A DNA stretch of 24,722 bases from a virus. The translations under genes were made by a program, and so were the position numbers. Under the pieces are notes generated by a model. The model searched no databases. It was not told the origin of the DNA and saw nothing but the letters and a program-made list of their open reading frames with translations. Below, piece after piece: positions 1-8,029 of this stretch. The stretch covers positions 1 through 24,722 of the IMG/VR virus record IMGVR_UViG_3300046163_000022. The stretch is one strand, 5' to 3'. Each line of letters opens with the position of its first letter. Position 1 is the first letter of the stretch.

Positions 1-2
1 AT

Positions 3-260
3 AGCCTTCTAGAAGAAATCATCTACAACTCTAGTGTTCAAAAACCATATTTTGAAATGACTATGCAGGCTAATAGTCATGTTAGCAAACATGAAATTTG
101 TAAACTGTTCTATCAAGCTATGGGTAAACAAGCTGAACAAGTTTATGGTAAAAACGGTGCATCATGTGCTACAGCTTTTGTTGCTATAGCAATGGAAAAT
201 GATCTTAGTGATTATTTTTACAATCACGTAAGTTTTGTATCACTTGAAGTAAAATCATAA
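3..260 (+). CDS. C-terminal part of an unrecognised plus-strand protein (5' end outside the window)
   Basis: The frame is open from base 3 to the TAA at 258-260, so the gene starts to the left of the window. The first internal methionine is at 57, but codons upstream of it (ending KPYFEM) are also open and look like normal protein, so 57 is probably not the start. The visible part is about 85 residues, soluble, with a helical middle (KHEICKLFYQAMGKQAEQVY) and no motif I recognise. Its stop overlaps the ATG of the next small gene (TAATG), which suggests translational coupling. It runs towards the minus-strand tail block. Function unknown. Confidence 0.6.
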   Translation, partial: SLLEEIIYNSSVQKPYFEMTMQANSHVSKHEICKLFYQAMGKQAEQVYGKNGASCATAFVAIAMENDLSDYFYNHVSFVSLEVKS

Positions 261-328
261 TGATAGGACTAGGAGAAGTAGTAGTAGTAGTCATCGCATG
301 GTGGCTACTTTTTAAGAGAGGACGTTAG
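260..328 (+). CDS. 22-residue single-span membrane peptide
   Basis: A very short frame of 22 codons, beginning on the ATG that shares its A with the preceding stop (TAATG) and ending TAG at 326-328. The peptide reads MIGLGEVVVVVIAWWLLF followed by KRGR: a hydrophobic stretch of about 14 residues with a basic C-terminus, as expected for a one-pass membrane peptide with a cytoplasmic tail. The GLGE plus hydrophobic run plus LF loosely resembles the start of TatA proteins, but it is far too short for that family and I do not assign it. The tight coupling to the upstream gene and the terminator-like hairpin over its stop argue that it is translated. Confidence 0.45.
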   Translation: MIGLGEVVVVVIAWWLLFKRGR

Positions 329-337
329 TCCTCTTTT
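317..337 (+). terminator. Hairpin terminator over two convergent stop codons
   Basis: AGAGGAC (317-323) pairs perfectly with GTCCTCT (328-334) across the loop GTTA, followed by TTTT (334-337) on the plus strand. The plus gene stop (TAG, 326-328) and the minus gene stop (TTA, 325-327) both lie in or next to the loop, so one hairpin marks the end of both opposing transcripts. The T-run is on the plus side; leftward termination would be weaker. Confidence 0.6.
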
Positions 338-492
338 CTAGACCTTTTACGTATTTCTATGATTCTAACCACATTGAGGATAATACCAGTTACTAGAAGT
401 CCCATAGTAAGGACCATTGACCAGTCTATGATTACAGCGCCAGTGGCTGCTATTGTGGTTACGTTAGCTACAGAGTCTTTGATGTCTTCCAT
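325..492 (-). CDS. 55-residue single-span membrane protein, last gene of the leftward block
   Basis: The ATG at 490-492 overlaps the stop of the prohead protease gene (TAATG arrangement), and the frame runs to TAA at 325-327. The protein has a soluble, weakly amphipathic N-terminus (MEDIKDSVANVTTIAATGAV), one membrane span around residues 25-43 (SMVLTMGLLVTGIILNVV) and a strongly basic C-terminus (RIIEIRKRSRKED). Size and topology would suit a small holin-like or lysis accessory protein, but no motif proves this. It is the last gene of the leftward transcript and meets the plus-strand genes tail to tail. Confidence 0.55.
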   Translation of the reverse strand: MEDIKDSVANVTTIAATGAVIIDWSMVLTMGLLVTGIILNVVRIIEIRKRSRKED

Positions 493-1526
493 TAGAGTTT
501 AGTTGCTTTTTCGATGAATTGACCTGCTACAGAAAAACCTGCTAGGTTCCCTTCTTTAATTTGTTTCCAAGTTTCTTCATCATTGATTTTATACGAGACC
601 ATCCATGTCCCTGGTGGGACGTTGAATCCCATTGCTTTAGCTTTATCCATTTCAGGATCATCAACGATCCAACTCTCAAGAAGAGTATTATCAGTAGTAA
701 TGTTATCATCATGGTTGACATCAGTATTATTCATCTTATTATACTCAAAGAATTTCTCTGCGATCTTCTTTATTGTGTCTTTACTAAAGAATACATGAAA
801 TGGATTACCCTGCTCATCTTTTCTTAGTATCAAAGAATCTGGTGTCATTGCTGGACCTGAGATGATCATTTGATCGTCATCAGAGAATGCAAATGAACCT
901 GGATACCTCCAATAATCATTACTTGCTGTTGCTATTTGACCTGCTCTACCATCTGCTCTACCTTTAGACATTACTACAGTTTGTCTACCTTCTTTGTAAA
1001 CTTCTACTTCTTCCCAATAATGTTTGCAGTTAACACCGCCCTTAAAGTCAAAAATACTATAAGGTGATCTGTCATGTCTAAACCCAGTGTTGATGGAACG
1101 ATCCATGTCTCTTATTTCTTCTCTAGTATACAATTTATTCAATCTAACCATAGCTTTACAGAAGTTACGAGAGTTGCTTGAGATAGGGCCTGTATATCTG
1201 TATTTGATTTCTGGTTCTTTTGTTATATCTTGTTTACTAAGTATATCTAATGCGCCAATGCCTTTGACATAGTCACCAATGTTTTCGAAGTTGGTTTGAG
1301 TACCATCAATAAATACAGTCGTCTCATAGTCAACTGTTTCTCCATATTCTTTAGCTAAAGCAATAATTGCCTCTTCCATAGCTTCTTGATTCTCATCTTC
1401 TTCTTCACTAAATGCTAAGAAATCGATACCTATTGCGGGAGAGTCTACAATTGACATTACTTCTACACCTAGGTCATCAAACTCTAGGTTATCCCAATCT
1501 ATTAATAATTCTACTATTTTTTTCAT
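492..1526 (-). CDS. Prohead protease, XkdF-like serine protease (peptidase S78_2 type)
   Basis: 344 residues. The C-terminal third matches my knowledge of the XkdF family of phage capsid-maturation proteases: ISGPAMTPDSLILRKDEQGN followed by FSKDTIKKIAEKFF, then a VNHDD segment (His about 272), ESWIVDDPEMDKAKAMGF, PPGTWMVSYKI and a final GFSVAGQF (Ser about 332). The His and Ser are the likely catalytic residues. The middle (VRLNKLYTREEIRDM, GGVNCKHYWEEV) is a segment commonly fused to these proteases in phages of Bacteroidota. Role: cleaves scaffold and capsid N-termini inside the prohead. Unusually, it lies about 20 kb downstream of the capsid gene, after the tape measure. Confidence 0.85.
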   Translation of the reverse strand: MKKIVELLIDWDNLEFDDLGVEVMSIVDSPAIGIDFLAFSEEEDENQEAMEEAIIALAKEYGETVDYETTVFIDGTQTNFENIGDYVKGIGALDILSKQDITKEPEIKYRYTGPISSNSRNFCKAMVRLNKLYTREEIRDMDRSINTGFRHDRSPYSIFDFKGGVNCKHYWEEVEVYKEGRQTVVMSKGRADGRAGQIATASNDYWRYPGSFAFSDDDQMIISGPAMTPDSLILRKDEQGNPFHVFFSKDTIKKIAEKFFEYNKMNNTDVNHDDNITTDNTLLESWIVDDPEMDKAKAMGFNVPPGTWMVSYKINDEETWKQIKEGNLAGFSVAGQFIEKATKL

Positions 1527-1527
1527 A

Positions 1528-3315
1528 TTACAATCTTGCTAAATCATTTATTTTGGCATCAGCCTCTTGCTGACTAGTCATTTCATCTGAGACAACATAA
1601 GCTCTAATTACAGCACCACCAGTAGAACCAGTTTGTTCTCCTAATGTTTGTATATTCTCTTCAGAAGTATCTGCTGCGGCTGCAGCTCCTAATGCCTCTT
1701 CTGGATTAAATGCTGGTATACTAGGTCTAGTTGGTGCTGAACCACCACCTCCACTAGATGTACCTGGTGTTGGTGTTTTTAAAATGGCTGCAACATTAGC
1801 AATACCACCAGCAACTGCAACTCCTGCAGCAATAGCTGCACGTATTGGTGATGAAGGATCACCTGGTATTAACTGAGATGTATATGCTTTTTGTGCACCT
1901 AAGTATGTATCTATCGTTGTAGCAGCAACAGCAGCGGCTTTACCAGCAGCAGTGTTCTCACCAACTAATTGACTGATAGCACCTAAAGCTTGTGATGCAA
2001 CTTGTAGATTAGCATCACTAACCTCTTTTTGCATTAACTTCTCAAAATCAGCTTCTTCTTTCTTAAGTTTCTTAGTCTTTTTAGCATAGAAGTCTTTAAC
2101 CTTTTGTTTCTCTTCTTCTGTAGCTTTTAGTCTATCTAATTCTTCAAGATCTCTTTGTTGTGCTGCTTCTAGTTCTGCTTGCGCTCTCTCAAACTCATTC
2201 TCTATATCTTCTAGAGCCATTTCAGCGAGCTTGTCTCTGATAGTCTGCTTTCTCTCTATCTCTTGCATTTCTAGCTCAGCTGTGATCTTCTGTGCGTCTA
2301 GTCTTCTGGTTTCTAATGCAGTTTCAGCATCGATACGTGCAGCAGTGGCTTCAGCTAACTGAGTCTCTAGTTCTTCACGTTTCTCATAGTTAGATTCTTG
2401 TGAGATTTGTAACTTTAGATTCTGTTCTTCTAGTTTAGCTTGTTTAGCAAGATTCTCTGCTAATTTAACTTGTGCTTCACCTAGTTTTTCTAAGGCTTCT
2501 TTTCTTTCTTCGTATGTTCTATTGGTATCTTCAGCGATCTTTTGCTGAGTTTCCATTTCTTTGTTAAGATTAGCATTATCAACAATTAGTTTTTGTTGTG
2601 CATCTCTAATGGCTCTAAATTGATCTACTAATTTAGTAGCAACATCTACAGCTTCTTTAACCTCTTTAACTACTGTTTTACCAAATTCTATAACAGATTC
2701 TGTAGCATCAGCAACTTTATCTGTAATATCTTCTACACCAAGTACTACTTTACCAACAGCATCTGCTGCAGTCTTACCAGCTTCTTTAAATTTACCTTGG
2801 AATAGTAATGAGATAGCCTTACCAAGTTTAGGTACTAGTTCGAGTAAGCCTTCGAATCTGTTAATGATATTCTCTTTTAACAGATCAACAAAAGACATTA
2901 GTGCCTCTTTAGGATTAGTAAATGCATAAACTATCTTCTCACCTAATGAGGAAAAGAAATCTGTAACTTTACCAGCAATAATACCTAAGGCTTCCATTGC
3001 GATGGCTAACTTACGTGAACCTTCTTCTGAATTCTTAAAGTATGCAACTAAAGAAGTAATAGCTATTAATAAAGCACCTAATCCAGTTGCCATAATAGCA
3101 CCTTTAAGTCCTTTAAATCCAGTAGTTACACCTTTGATTGAAGCCTTCATATCATTGAAAGCTGCTTTACCTTTTGCAAGTATAGTATTCTCTTGAGCTA
3201 CCTTCTTGGTTTCTTTACCAAGCTTAGACATCTCTTTCTGTAGTTCTTCTACAGATTTGACTTCCTTCTCAATACCATCTATGGTAAACGTGATTTTAAC
3301 TTCTTCTTGTGCCAT
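1528..3315 (-). CDS. Tail tape measure protein
   Basis: 595 residues. A basic helical N-terminus is followed by a hydrophobic segment at about 73-93 (GAIMATGLGALLIAITSLVA) and more amphipathic hydrophobic helices to about 200. A long, charged coiled coil covers about 225-440 (many Glu/Lys/Gln/Ala). Then comes a segment typical of tape measures of Bacteroidota phages: GKAAAVAATTIDTYLGAQKA and AAIAAGVAVAGGIANVAAIL at about 455-510, and a Gly/Ser/Pro linker. Role: sets tail length and is threaded through the tail tube, possibly acting on the membrane at injection. At 595 residues the tail would be short to moderate. The ATG follows a TATATTTCTAA motif by a few bases; the stop lies one base before the protease ATG. 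Confidence 0.85.
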   Translation of the reverse strand: MAQEEVKITFTIDGIEKEVKSVEELQKEMSKLGKETKKVAQENTILAKGKAAFNDMKASIKGVTTGFKGLKGAIMATGLGALLIAITSLVAYFKNSEEGSRKLAIAMEALGIIAGKVTDFFSSLGEKIVYAFTNPKEALMSFVDLLKENIINRFEGLLELVPKLGKAISLLFQGKFKEAGKTAADAVGKVVLGVEDITDKVADATESVIEFGKTVVKEVKEAVDVATKLVDQFRAIRDAQQKLIVDNANLNKEMETQQKIAEDTNRTYEERKEALEKLGEAQVKLAENLAKQAKLEEQNLKLQISQESNYEKREELETQLAEATAARIDAETALETRRLDAQKITAELEMQEIERKQTIRDKLAEMALEDIENEFERAQAELEAAQQRDLEELDRLKATEEEKQKVKDFYAKKTKKLKKEEADFEKLMQKEVSDANLQVASQALGAISQLVGENTAAGKAAAVAATTIDTYLGAQKAYTSQLIPGDPSSPIRAAIAAGVAVAGGIANVAAILKTPTPGTSSGGGGSAPTRPSIPAFNPEEALGAAAAADTSEENIQTLGEQTGSTGGAVIRAYVVSDEMTSQQEADAKINDLARL

Positions 3316-3336
3316 CTACTTAGAAATATAATTTTT
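3316..3336 (-). promoter_or_regulatory. TATATTTCTAA motif before the tape measure gene
   Basis: On the minus strand this reads AAAAATTATATTTCTAAG followed by TAG, directly before the ATG at 3315. The core GAAATATA (plus-strand reading, 3323-3330) starts 8 bases from the A of the ATG. The same core and the same distance occur before the genes at 10624 and 19232. It lies in the 33-base gap after the upstream stop at 3349. Probably a promoter element; a role in translation initiation is the alternative. Confidence 0.5.
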
Positions 3337-3348
3337 ACTGTTATTGAA

Positions 3349-6300
3349 TTAACATTGTACTGGTGATATACCTACTGTTAAACCACCACTTATGTTTGGT
3401 ATTGTAGTAGAACATACAAAGATAGATTCACCTGGATTCAATGCACCTTCAATAGTATTACCAGTGCCACACTCAGTATAATTGTAGTTACCTACACCTC
3501 CACCATCGTTTGAGATTTCATAACCTTCACACTCACCTGGTGTTGGTTCATTACAATCATCATTAGATGTACATCTAGTATTATTGTTAATCCAATCAGT
3601 ACCACCACCAAATTGAGTCACAGAGTTAATAACTGCACATACGTCTAATTGTTGGAATTGAGGTACTGATTGATTTACTACCCAGTTACCATCTACATCT
3701 TGATATTCAAATGTATTACCATTATTACCACCATAAAGTGTGTGACAACTAGTTTTAAATCTAATTGCACAGTCAAAGTTAGATGTACATAATCTAGTAC
3801 CAGGAGCAAATGTAGCAGTACCACTAATTACTTGGAAGTTAGTACCACATCTTTGGTATGAACCATTTAAGAGTGATTCTATGCGTGTACTACCATTTTG
3901 TTCGTAGCTTATTTCTGCACCTGCAAGAGCTGGTATATTAACAGTAGTACAAACTTGTGGATCTAGACCTTCACATGATGTACAATCATCATATATAGTT
4001 GAAGTATCTAAGTCACCAAAGGTAGTAGCACCAGGATTATCTAGAAGAACTCTCACACAACGCCCAGCAAACGGACCATTTAAGACTTCTACCACATCAC
4101 CAATTTGTAATTGTATATTAGAGTGTAAGTTGTAAGGTGATGTTTCACCATCACAGAATCCCATAAAGTATTGATAACCAGGATCTGTGCCTTCACATGT
4201 TTCACAATCTGTAAATATATTATCTGCGTCCCAATCCATATCCTCTGTTGAAGCCTCTATAACTTCATAACATGCTGTATTTCCAGGTTCTTGTATTGTA
4301 ACTACCATACCAGGTTGTAGGTTGTAATCCTCATAGTTTAAATACCTTTCGTCATTAGGATCAGAACAGTTTCTAATTAACCATGAGTTAGCTGTAGGAC
4401 CACCATTACATGTTTCACAATCGGTATAGATTTGATTAATAGTGTAATTAGGTGACTGTTGAACTGAACCCATTACAACGAAACAACCTCTAATTTCATT
4501 AAGATTAACTGTGTCACCTTGGCTAATTTGAGTTGATCCACTATAACCTGCAATATAAGTTTGTGCACTCAATTGACTACAGTTATTTAAGTGTTCTCTT
4601 AATTCAAAAGAGTTTTGTGTAACTGAACAGCTCACACTGGCTTCATACATGTCACTCTGACAGCCATTAGCATCTGTAATATAAAATCTATAGTCATCTG
4701 GACAAAGTCCTGTAGGATTAAACCCAGAGATGCTTGCTTCCCATGTAATTGTGTATGGTGCAGTACCACCAGTAGGTGTTGCAACTGAAATAGAACCATT
4801 ACAGTTAGGAGATGTACAATTAGTAGCATCTGTTTCTGTCCATGTTGTTGTAATTGGTGTAGCAGTTGATGCTTCGATTTCATATGAAGCTATTGCTGAT
4901 CTACCAAAGTCATCTACTACTGTTACTGTATCAATACCTAATGGTACATTTTCTATTGTAAATATGTAAGGTGAGTTACATTCGTCGTCTGCTTGACCAA
5001 CTGGTGCATTATAGGTACCTGTCATAATCGGTGGTTGACCTCCACTTAGATCTCCAATTGCCCAAGTGAATGGAGGTGTACCGTTTGTTGTAATTTGTAA
5101 ACTACCACTATCACCAAAACATTGACCATCTTGAGCAATTATACTAAAACAATTTAAAGGTTCTGGGCTCCATACAATTCTTTGATCTTTAACTGTAATC
5201 AATTCACATTTAACTGCAGTTCTTTCACCTATTTGTGCATCGATAATCTTTTCAGGTCTATAGTACTTACCATCTATAAAGATAATGTCATCAAATGTTA
5301 GTGTTTGTAGATCTACATTGTTAAGTGTAAAATATGCAGTTACTCTTCTACTAAATTTATTATAGAGCGAAGAGATATAACGAGCCCAAAATATCTCGAA
5401 TAGAGTATTAGGTAATTGATTATATGTTGCACTTGGCTCTGGATCCATGTAATATCTGGTATCGTTAGCAAAGTTAAGATTAAGTGTGTTAACTGGAGGT
5501 GGACCTACTACATTTTGAATTGGCCAATACTCATAAGGTGAAACTAGAGGATATGTAACCATTGCTAACTGTGTAGTACCACTAGTTTTAAAATACCATG
5601 TAGTACCACCAGTAGTTACCATACCATTATAGAATAAGAATCTAGTTTTAGGTTTTATAGGTAATCTCTTGTTATCATCTACCTCAAAGATTTGTGGTAA
5701 GATAAAGTCTGGGTTAGTATGTGCTGAACTACCTTGTGTATCTACTATCTGATCAATAGGTGTCGGTGCAATACCTAACACTTCTATTTCTCTCTTACCT
5801 TTTAGTAATTCATTTTGTGAATCAAACCTTAACCAACCATAAGCGTGTTTGTTATTATCTTGGTGGAACTTATTTATGTAGTCTTCATCCTCTTGTTTTG
5901 TGTATTCTATAATAGACGATTGTGTATTAAATAGAGGTTCACTAACAAAGTCTTTTTCTCTAATTAGTTTATGTGACCAATCATATACTTCACCTGAACC
6001 TATGAAGTCTTTCCATGGTTCTACAATAAAGTGATTAGGTCTATCAACTGAAGGTTGCATTACTAATCTAAACATAGTAATAACATCCTTAATAAAATCT
6101 ATTTGTTGGTATTCACAATCTAAGTCTCTCGCTGGTGAGTAGTTACCTGGTGCAGCGGTACATTGCCAATAAGCTTGATCTACTTGACTAATATCATAAG
6201 CATATGCATTTGTAATAAAAATCTGAATAATATCACCTGCTTGTATTTGATAACCACCATTTTGTGAAGTATAACTAGAAGAAGACCAATTACCATTTGA

Positions 6301-7512
6301 TGCAAAGTTACCAGTATCTAAGGTTTGTAGAATGTTACCACCTACTGCATCAACAACACAGAGTTGTACTGCACAGTCTACTGCGGTATATCCATAATCA
6401 GAGTTTTCTATTTGTGCATCTACTTGTGCGCCATATTCAAAAGCATAATAGGCACCACCTAATGAGGCATTACCTGGAGCTATAAAGTAAGAACCACCAT
6501 TACCAGGACCAACATCTGAAACATTGACATAATAGTTAGGTGCTGCAACCACTTGATTACTACAGTACAAATAAGATTGAACATCGTTATTACCATTAGG
6601 TTGTTCAAAGTATTCAAAGGTCTGTGATGATGCTGTACCCCAAGGACCTGCACCTACATCTTGTTCTACACCAATATTAATATTCTCTTCATTACCAAAG
6701 GCACTCACATACATGTGTAAGAACTGCTCAGAGTCTAAGAAGTTAGATTCGTATGTATAACCACTATTCTGAAAGATTTGATCCCATAGTCTCTTAGCTC
6801 TAACCATAGGTTTAAACCTTGAAGGTGGTAAAGCATGTGATGAGTGTATGAATGATTGCTCTTGTGAACCGTTACTACCAATTGAGACAGTAGGTGAGTT
6901 AAGGCTATCACCTTGATAGTTATTACCATGATCAATTAGTGGGAATAACAAGTCACCATCTGCATAACCTGATGTTGGTGTTTGACCACCTGATACTGAT
7001 GGAAATGCATCCCAACTATCTTGTACTTCTTGTGCACCTATACCTGCGGTAAAAGCTGCAGCGTTAGTATAATTAACTGGTAGATCATCCCATGAGAAGT
7101 CTGTAAACTGTAACTGACACATAGTCAATTCACCTATAGCAGAGCTAAAGTCTCTCGTCTCACCTAAGAAGAGTAATTCATAATCTATCTTATCTTGATC
7201 TGCATTTGTATAGATCTTCTGTAGGCGTACGTGGCCTGTCTTAAACTCAGCGCCATCTACTAAGATCTCTGCTGGTTTCTTTATAGTAATATCAAAGTCT
7301 ATCCCATCTAGTTCCCAAGCATTCTCAAAGAACTCATTGTTATCTCTAGTTGCAGGTACCTTAAAGGTTCTACTAAATACTGATGTAGCATCTGCACTAG
7401 TAATATCCTCAATACTTAGAGTCAGTTTGATAGGTTGTGTTTCATATAAGTCTAAGAATACACAGCTTGTAACTGGTGCACCTACTGATGGGTATACTTT
7501 TAATTGTACCAT
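3349..7512 (-). CDS. Large tail/baseplate protein with SprB-like and cysteine repeats
   Basis: 1387 residues. The N-terminus (KLTLSIEDITSADATSVFSR, then FKVPATRDNNEFF) has the look of tail-tip/baseplate proteins of Bacteroidota phages. Residues about 490-780 continue a conserved structural core (YDWSHKLIREKDFV, FWARYISSLYNKFSRRVTAY). Two SprB-like repeats follow at about 787-950, with the signature C-x-GSI-x-VATPTGGTAPYTITW...DANGC known from flavobacterial surface adhesins. Three further repeats of about 70 residues end in YTDCETCNGG (about 1029), FTDCETCEGTDPG (about 1100) and YDDCTSCEGLDP (about 1175). The C-terminal 190 residues are also cysteine-rich. Role inferred: tail tip with a display or receptor-binding C-terminal half. 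It is followed by the tape measure gene. Confidence 0.7.
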   Translation of the reverse strand: MVQLKVYPSVGAPVTSCVFLDLYETQPIKLTLSIEDITSADATSVFSRTFKVPATRDNNEFFENAWELDGIDFDITIKKPAEILVDGAEFKTGHVRLQKIYTNADQDKIDYELLFLGETRDFSSAIGELTMCQLQFTDFSWDDLPVNYTNAAAFTAGIGAQEVQDSWDAFPSVSGGQTPTSGYADGDLLFPLIDHGNNYQGDSLNSPTVSIGSNGSQEQSFIHSSHALPPSRFKPMVRAKRLWDQIFQNSGYTYESNFLDSEQFLHMYVSAFGNEENINIGVEQDVGAGPWGTASSQTFEYFEQPNGNNDVQSYLYCSNQVVAAPNYYVNVSDVGPGNGGSYFIAPGNASLGGAYYAFEYGAQVDAQIENSDYGYTAVDCAVQLCVVDAVGGNILQTLDTGNFASNGNWSSSSYTSQNGGYQIQAGDIIQIFITNAYAYDISQVDQAYWQCTAAPGNYSPARDLDCEYQQIDFIKDVITMFRLVMQPSVDRPNHFIVEPWKDFIGSGEVYDWSHKLIREKDFVSEPLFNTQSSIIEYTKQEDEDYINKFHQDNNKHAYGWLRFDSQNELLKGKREIEVLGIAPTPIDQIVDTQGSSAHTNPDFILPQIFEVDDNKRLPIKPKTRFLFYNGMVTTGGTTWYFKTSGTTQLAMVTYPLVSPYEYWPIQNVVGPPPVNTLNLNFANDTRYYMDPEPSATYNQLPNTLFEIFWARYISSLYNKFSRRVTAYFTLNNVDLQTLTFDDIIFIDGKYYRPEKIIDAQIGERTAVKCELITVKDQRIVWSPEPLNCFSIIAQDGQCFGDSGSLQITTNGTPPFTWAIGDLSGGQPPIMTGTYNAPVGQADDECNSPYIFTIENVPLGIDTVTVVDDFGRSAIASYEIEASTATPITTTWTETDATNCTSPNCNGSISVATPTGGTAPYTITWEASISGFNPTGLCPDDYRFYITDANGCQSDMYEASVSCSVTQNSFELREHLNNCSQLSAQTYIAGYSGSTQISQGDTVNLNEIRGCFVVMGSVQQSPNYTINQIYTDCETCNGGPTANSWLIRNCSDPNDERYLNYEDYNLQPGMVVTIQEPGNTACYEVIEASTEDMDWDADNIFTDCETCEGTDPGYQYFMGFCDGETSPYNLHSNIQLQIGDVVEVLNGPFAGRCVRVLLDNPGATTFGDLDTSTIYDDCTSCEGLDPQVCTTVNIPALAGAEISYEQNGSTRIESLLNGSYQRCGTNFQVISGTATFAPGTRLCTSNFDCAIRFKTSCHTLYGGNNGNTFEYQDVDGNWVVNQSVPQFQQLDVCAVINSVTQFGGGTDWINNNTRCTSNDDCNEPTPGECEGYEISNDGGGVGNYNYTECGTGNTIEGALNPGESIFVCSTTIPNISGGLTVGISPVQC

Positions 7513-7513
7513 A

Positions 7514-8029
7514 TTATCCTCTCATTGATTTAATGTTTGATGCTAATCTGAAAGAGACTGTGTATTGGAACAGTCTGTCTTTTCTGTATGTCTTCTCGTT
7601 GTATGCAGTGTTAGTAATAGTAACAGGTACCCATTGATTAGCATAAGGTCCTGAGCTAAATCTAACTTTTACTTCTGCGCTTTGGAATAGATGTTTTAGT
7701 AACTCAGCCTCTTGGTCTTGCATATAACCACTAGTTACCTTAAACTGATTCTCTATCTTTTGGCTGTATGTAGTATAACCTCTGTCTTGTAAGTCTACTG
7801 AATAATCTAATCCATTGTAGTCAGCAGCGCCTTTAAGGAAATTGTTATTCTTAGTTCTTGTTGAGTGTTCTACCTTTTTAGTAAATGTAAAGTAGTCTCT
7901 GTAACCATAAGAGTTTTGCCATGCGAATTGTACATGATCATAATCTTGACAGCTAGGTTCGTTGACAATATACTTTTGTGCTCTCCACGCCGCTTCAGTC
8001 ATTACATCTATCTGTGACTGTGGATCTTC
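7514..8029 (-). CDS. Tail protein, C-terminal part (reached by +1 frame change)
   Basis: This frame encodes the conserved C-terminal 171 residues of a tail protein: PSCQDYDHVQFAWQNSYG, YRDYFTFTKK, GYTTYSQKIENQF, AEVKVRFSSGPYANQWVPVT and a final FQYTVSFRLASNIKSMRG. These look like the second half of a single protein of about 450-500 residues in related Bacteroidota phages (recalled, not searched). An ATG exists at 8080, but the first 17 codons from there (MLLLHTTTLYQHYMVVP) overlap the upstream gene and look unlike protein. Alternatively translation could reinitiate at the ATG at 8041. I favour joining it to 8028-8945 as one 476-residue product. Confidence 0.75.
   Translation of the reverse strand, partial: EDPQSQIDVMTEAAWRAQKYIVNEPSCQDYDHVQFAWQNSYGYRDYFTFTKKVEHSTRTKNNNFLKGAADYNGLDYSVDLQDRGYTTYSQKIENQFKVTSGYMQDQEAELLKHLFQSAEVKVRFSSGPYANQWVPVTITNTAYNEKTYRKDRLFQYTVSFRLASNIKSMRG

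Noticed and set aside
260-325. TatA identity for the 22-residue membrane peptide
   Set aside because: Only a loose resemblance of GLGE plus a hydrophobic run; it lacks the FG hinge and amphipathic helix of TatA.
4632-4969. Open frames on both strands inside the SprB-repeat region
   Set aside because: They are His/Gln/Leu-rich or Val-rich shadows of the tail protein gene in other frames.
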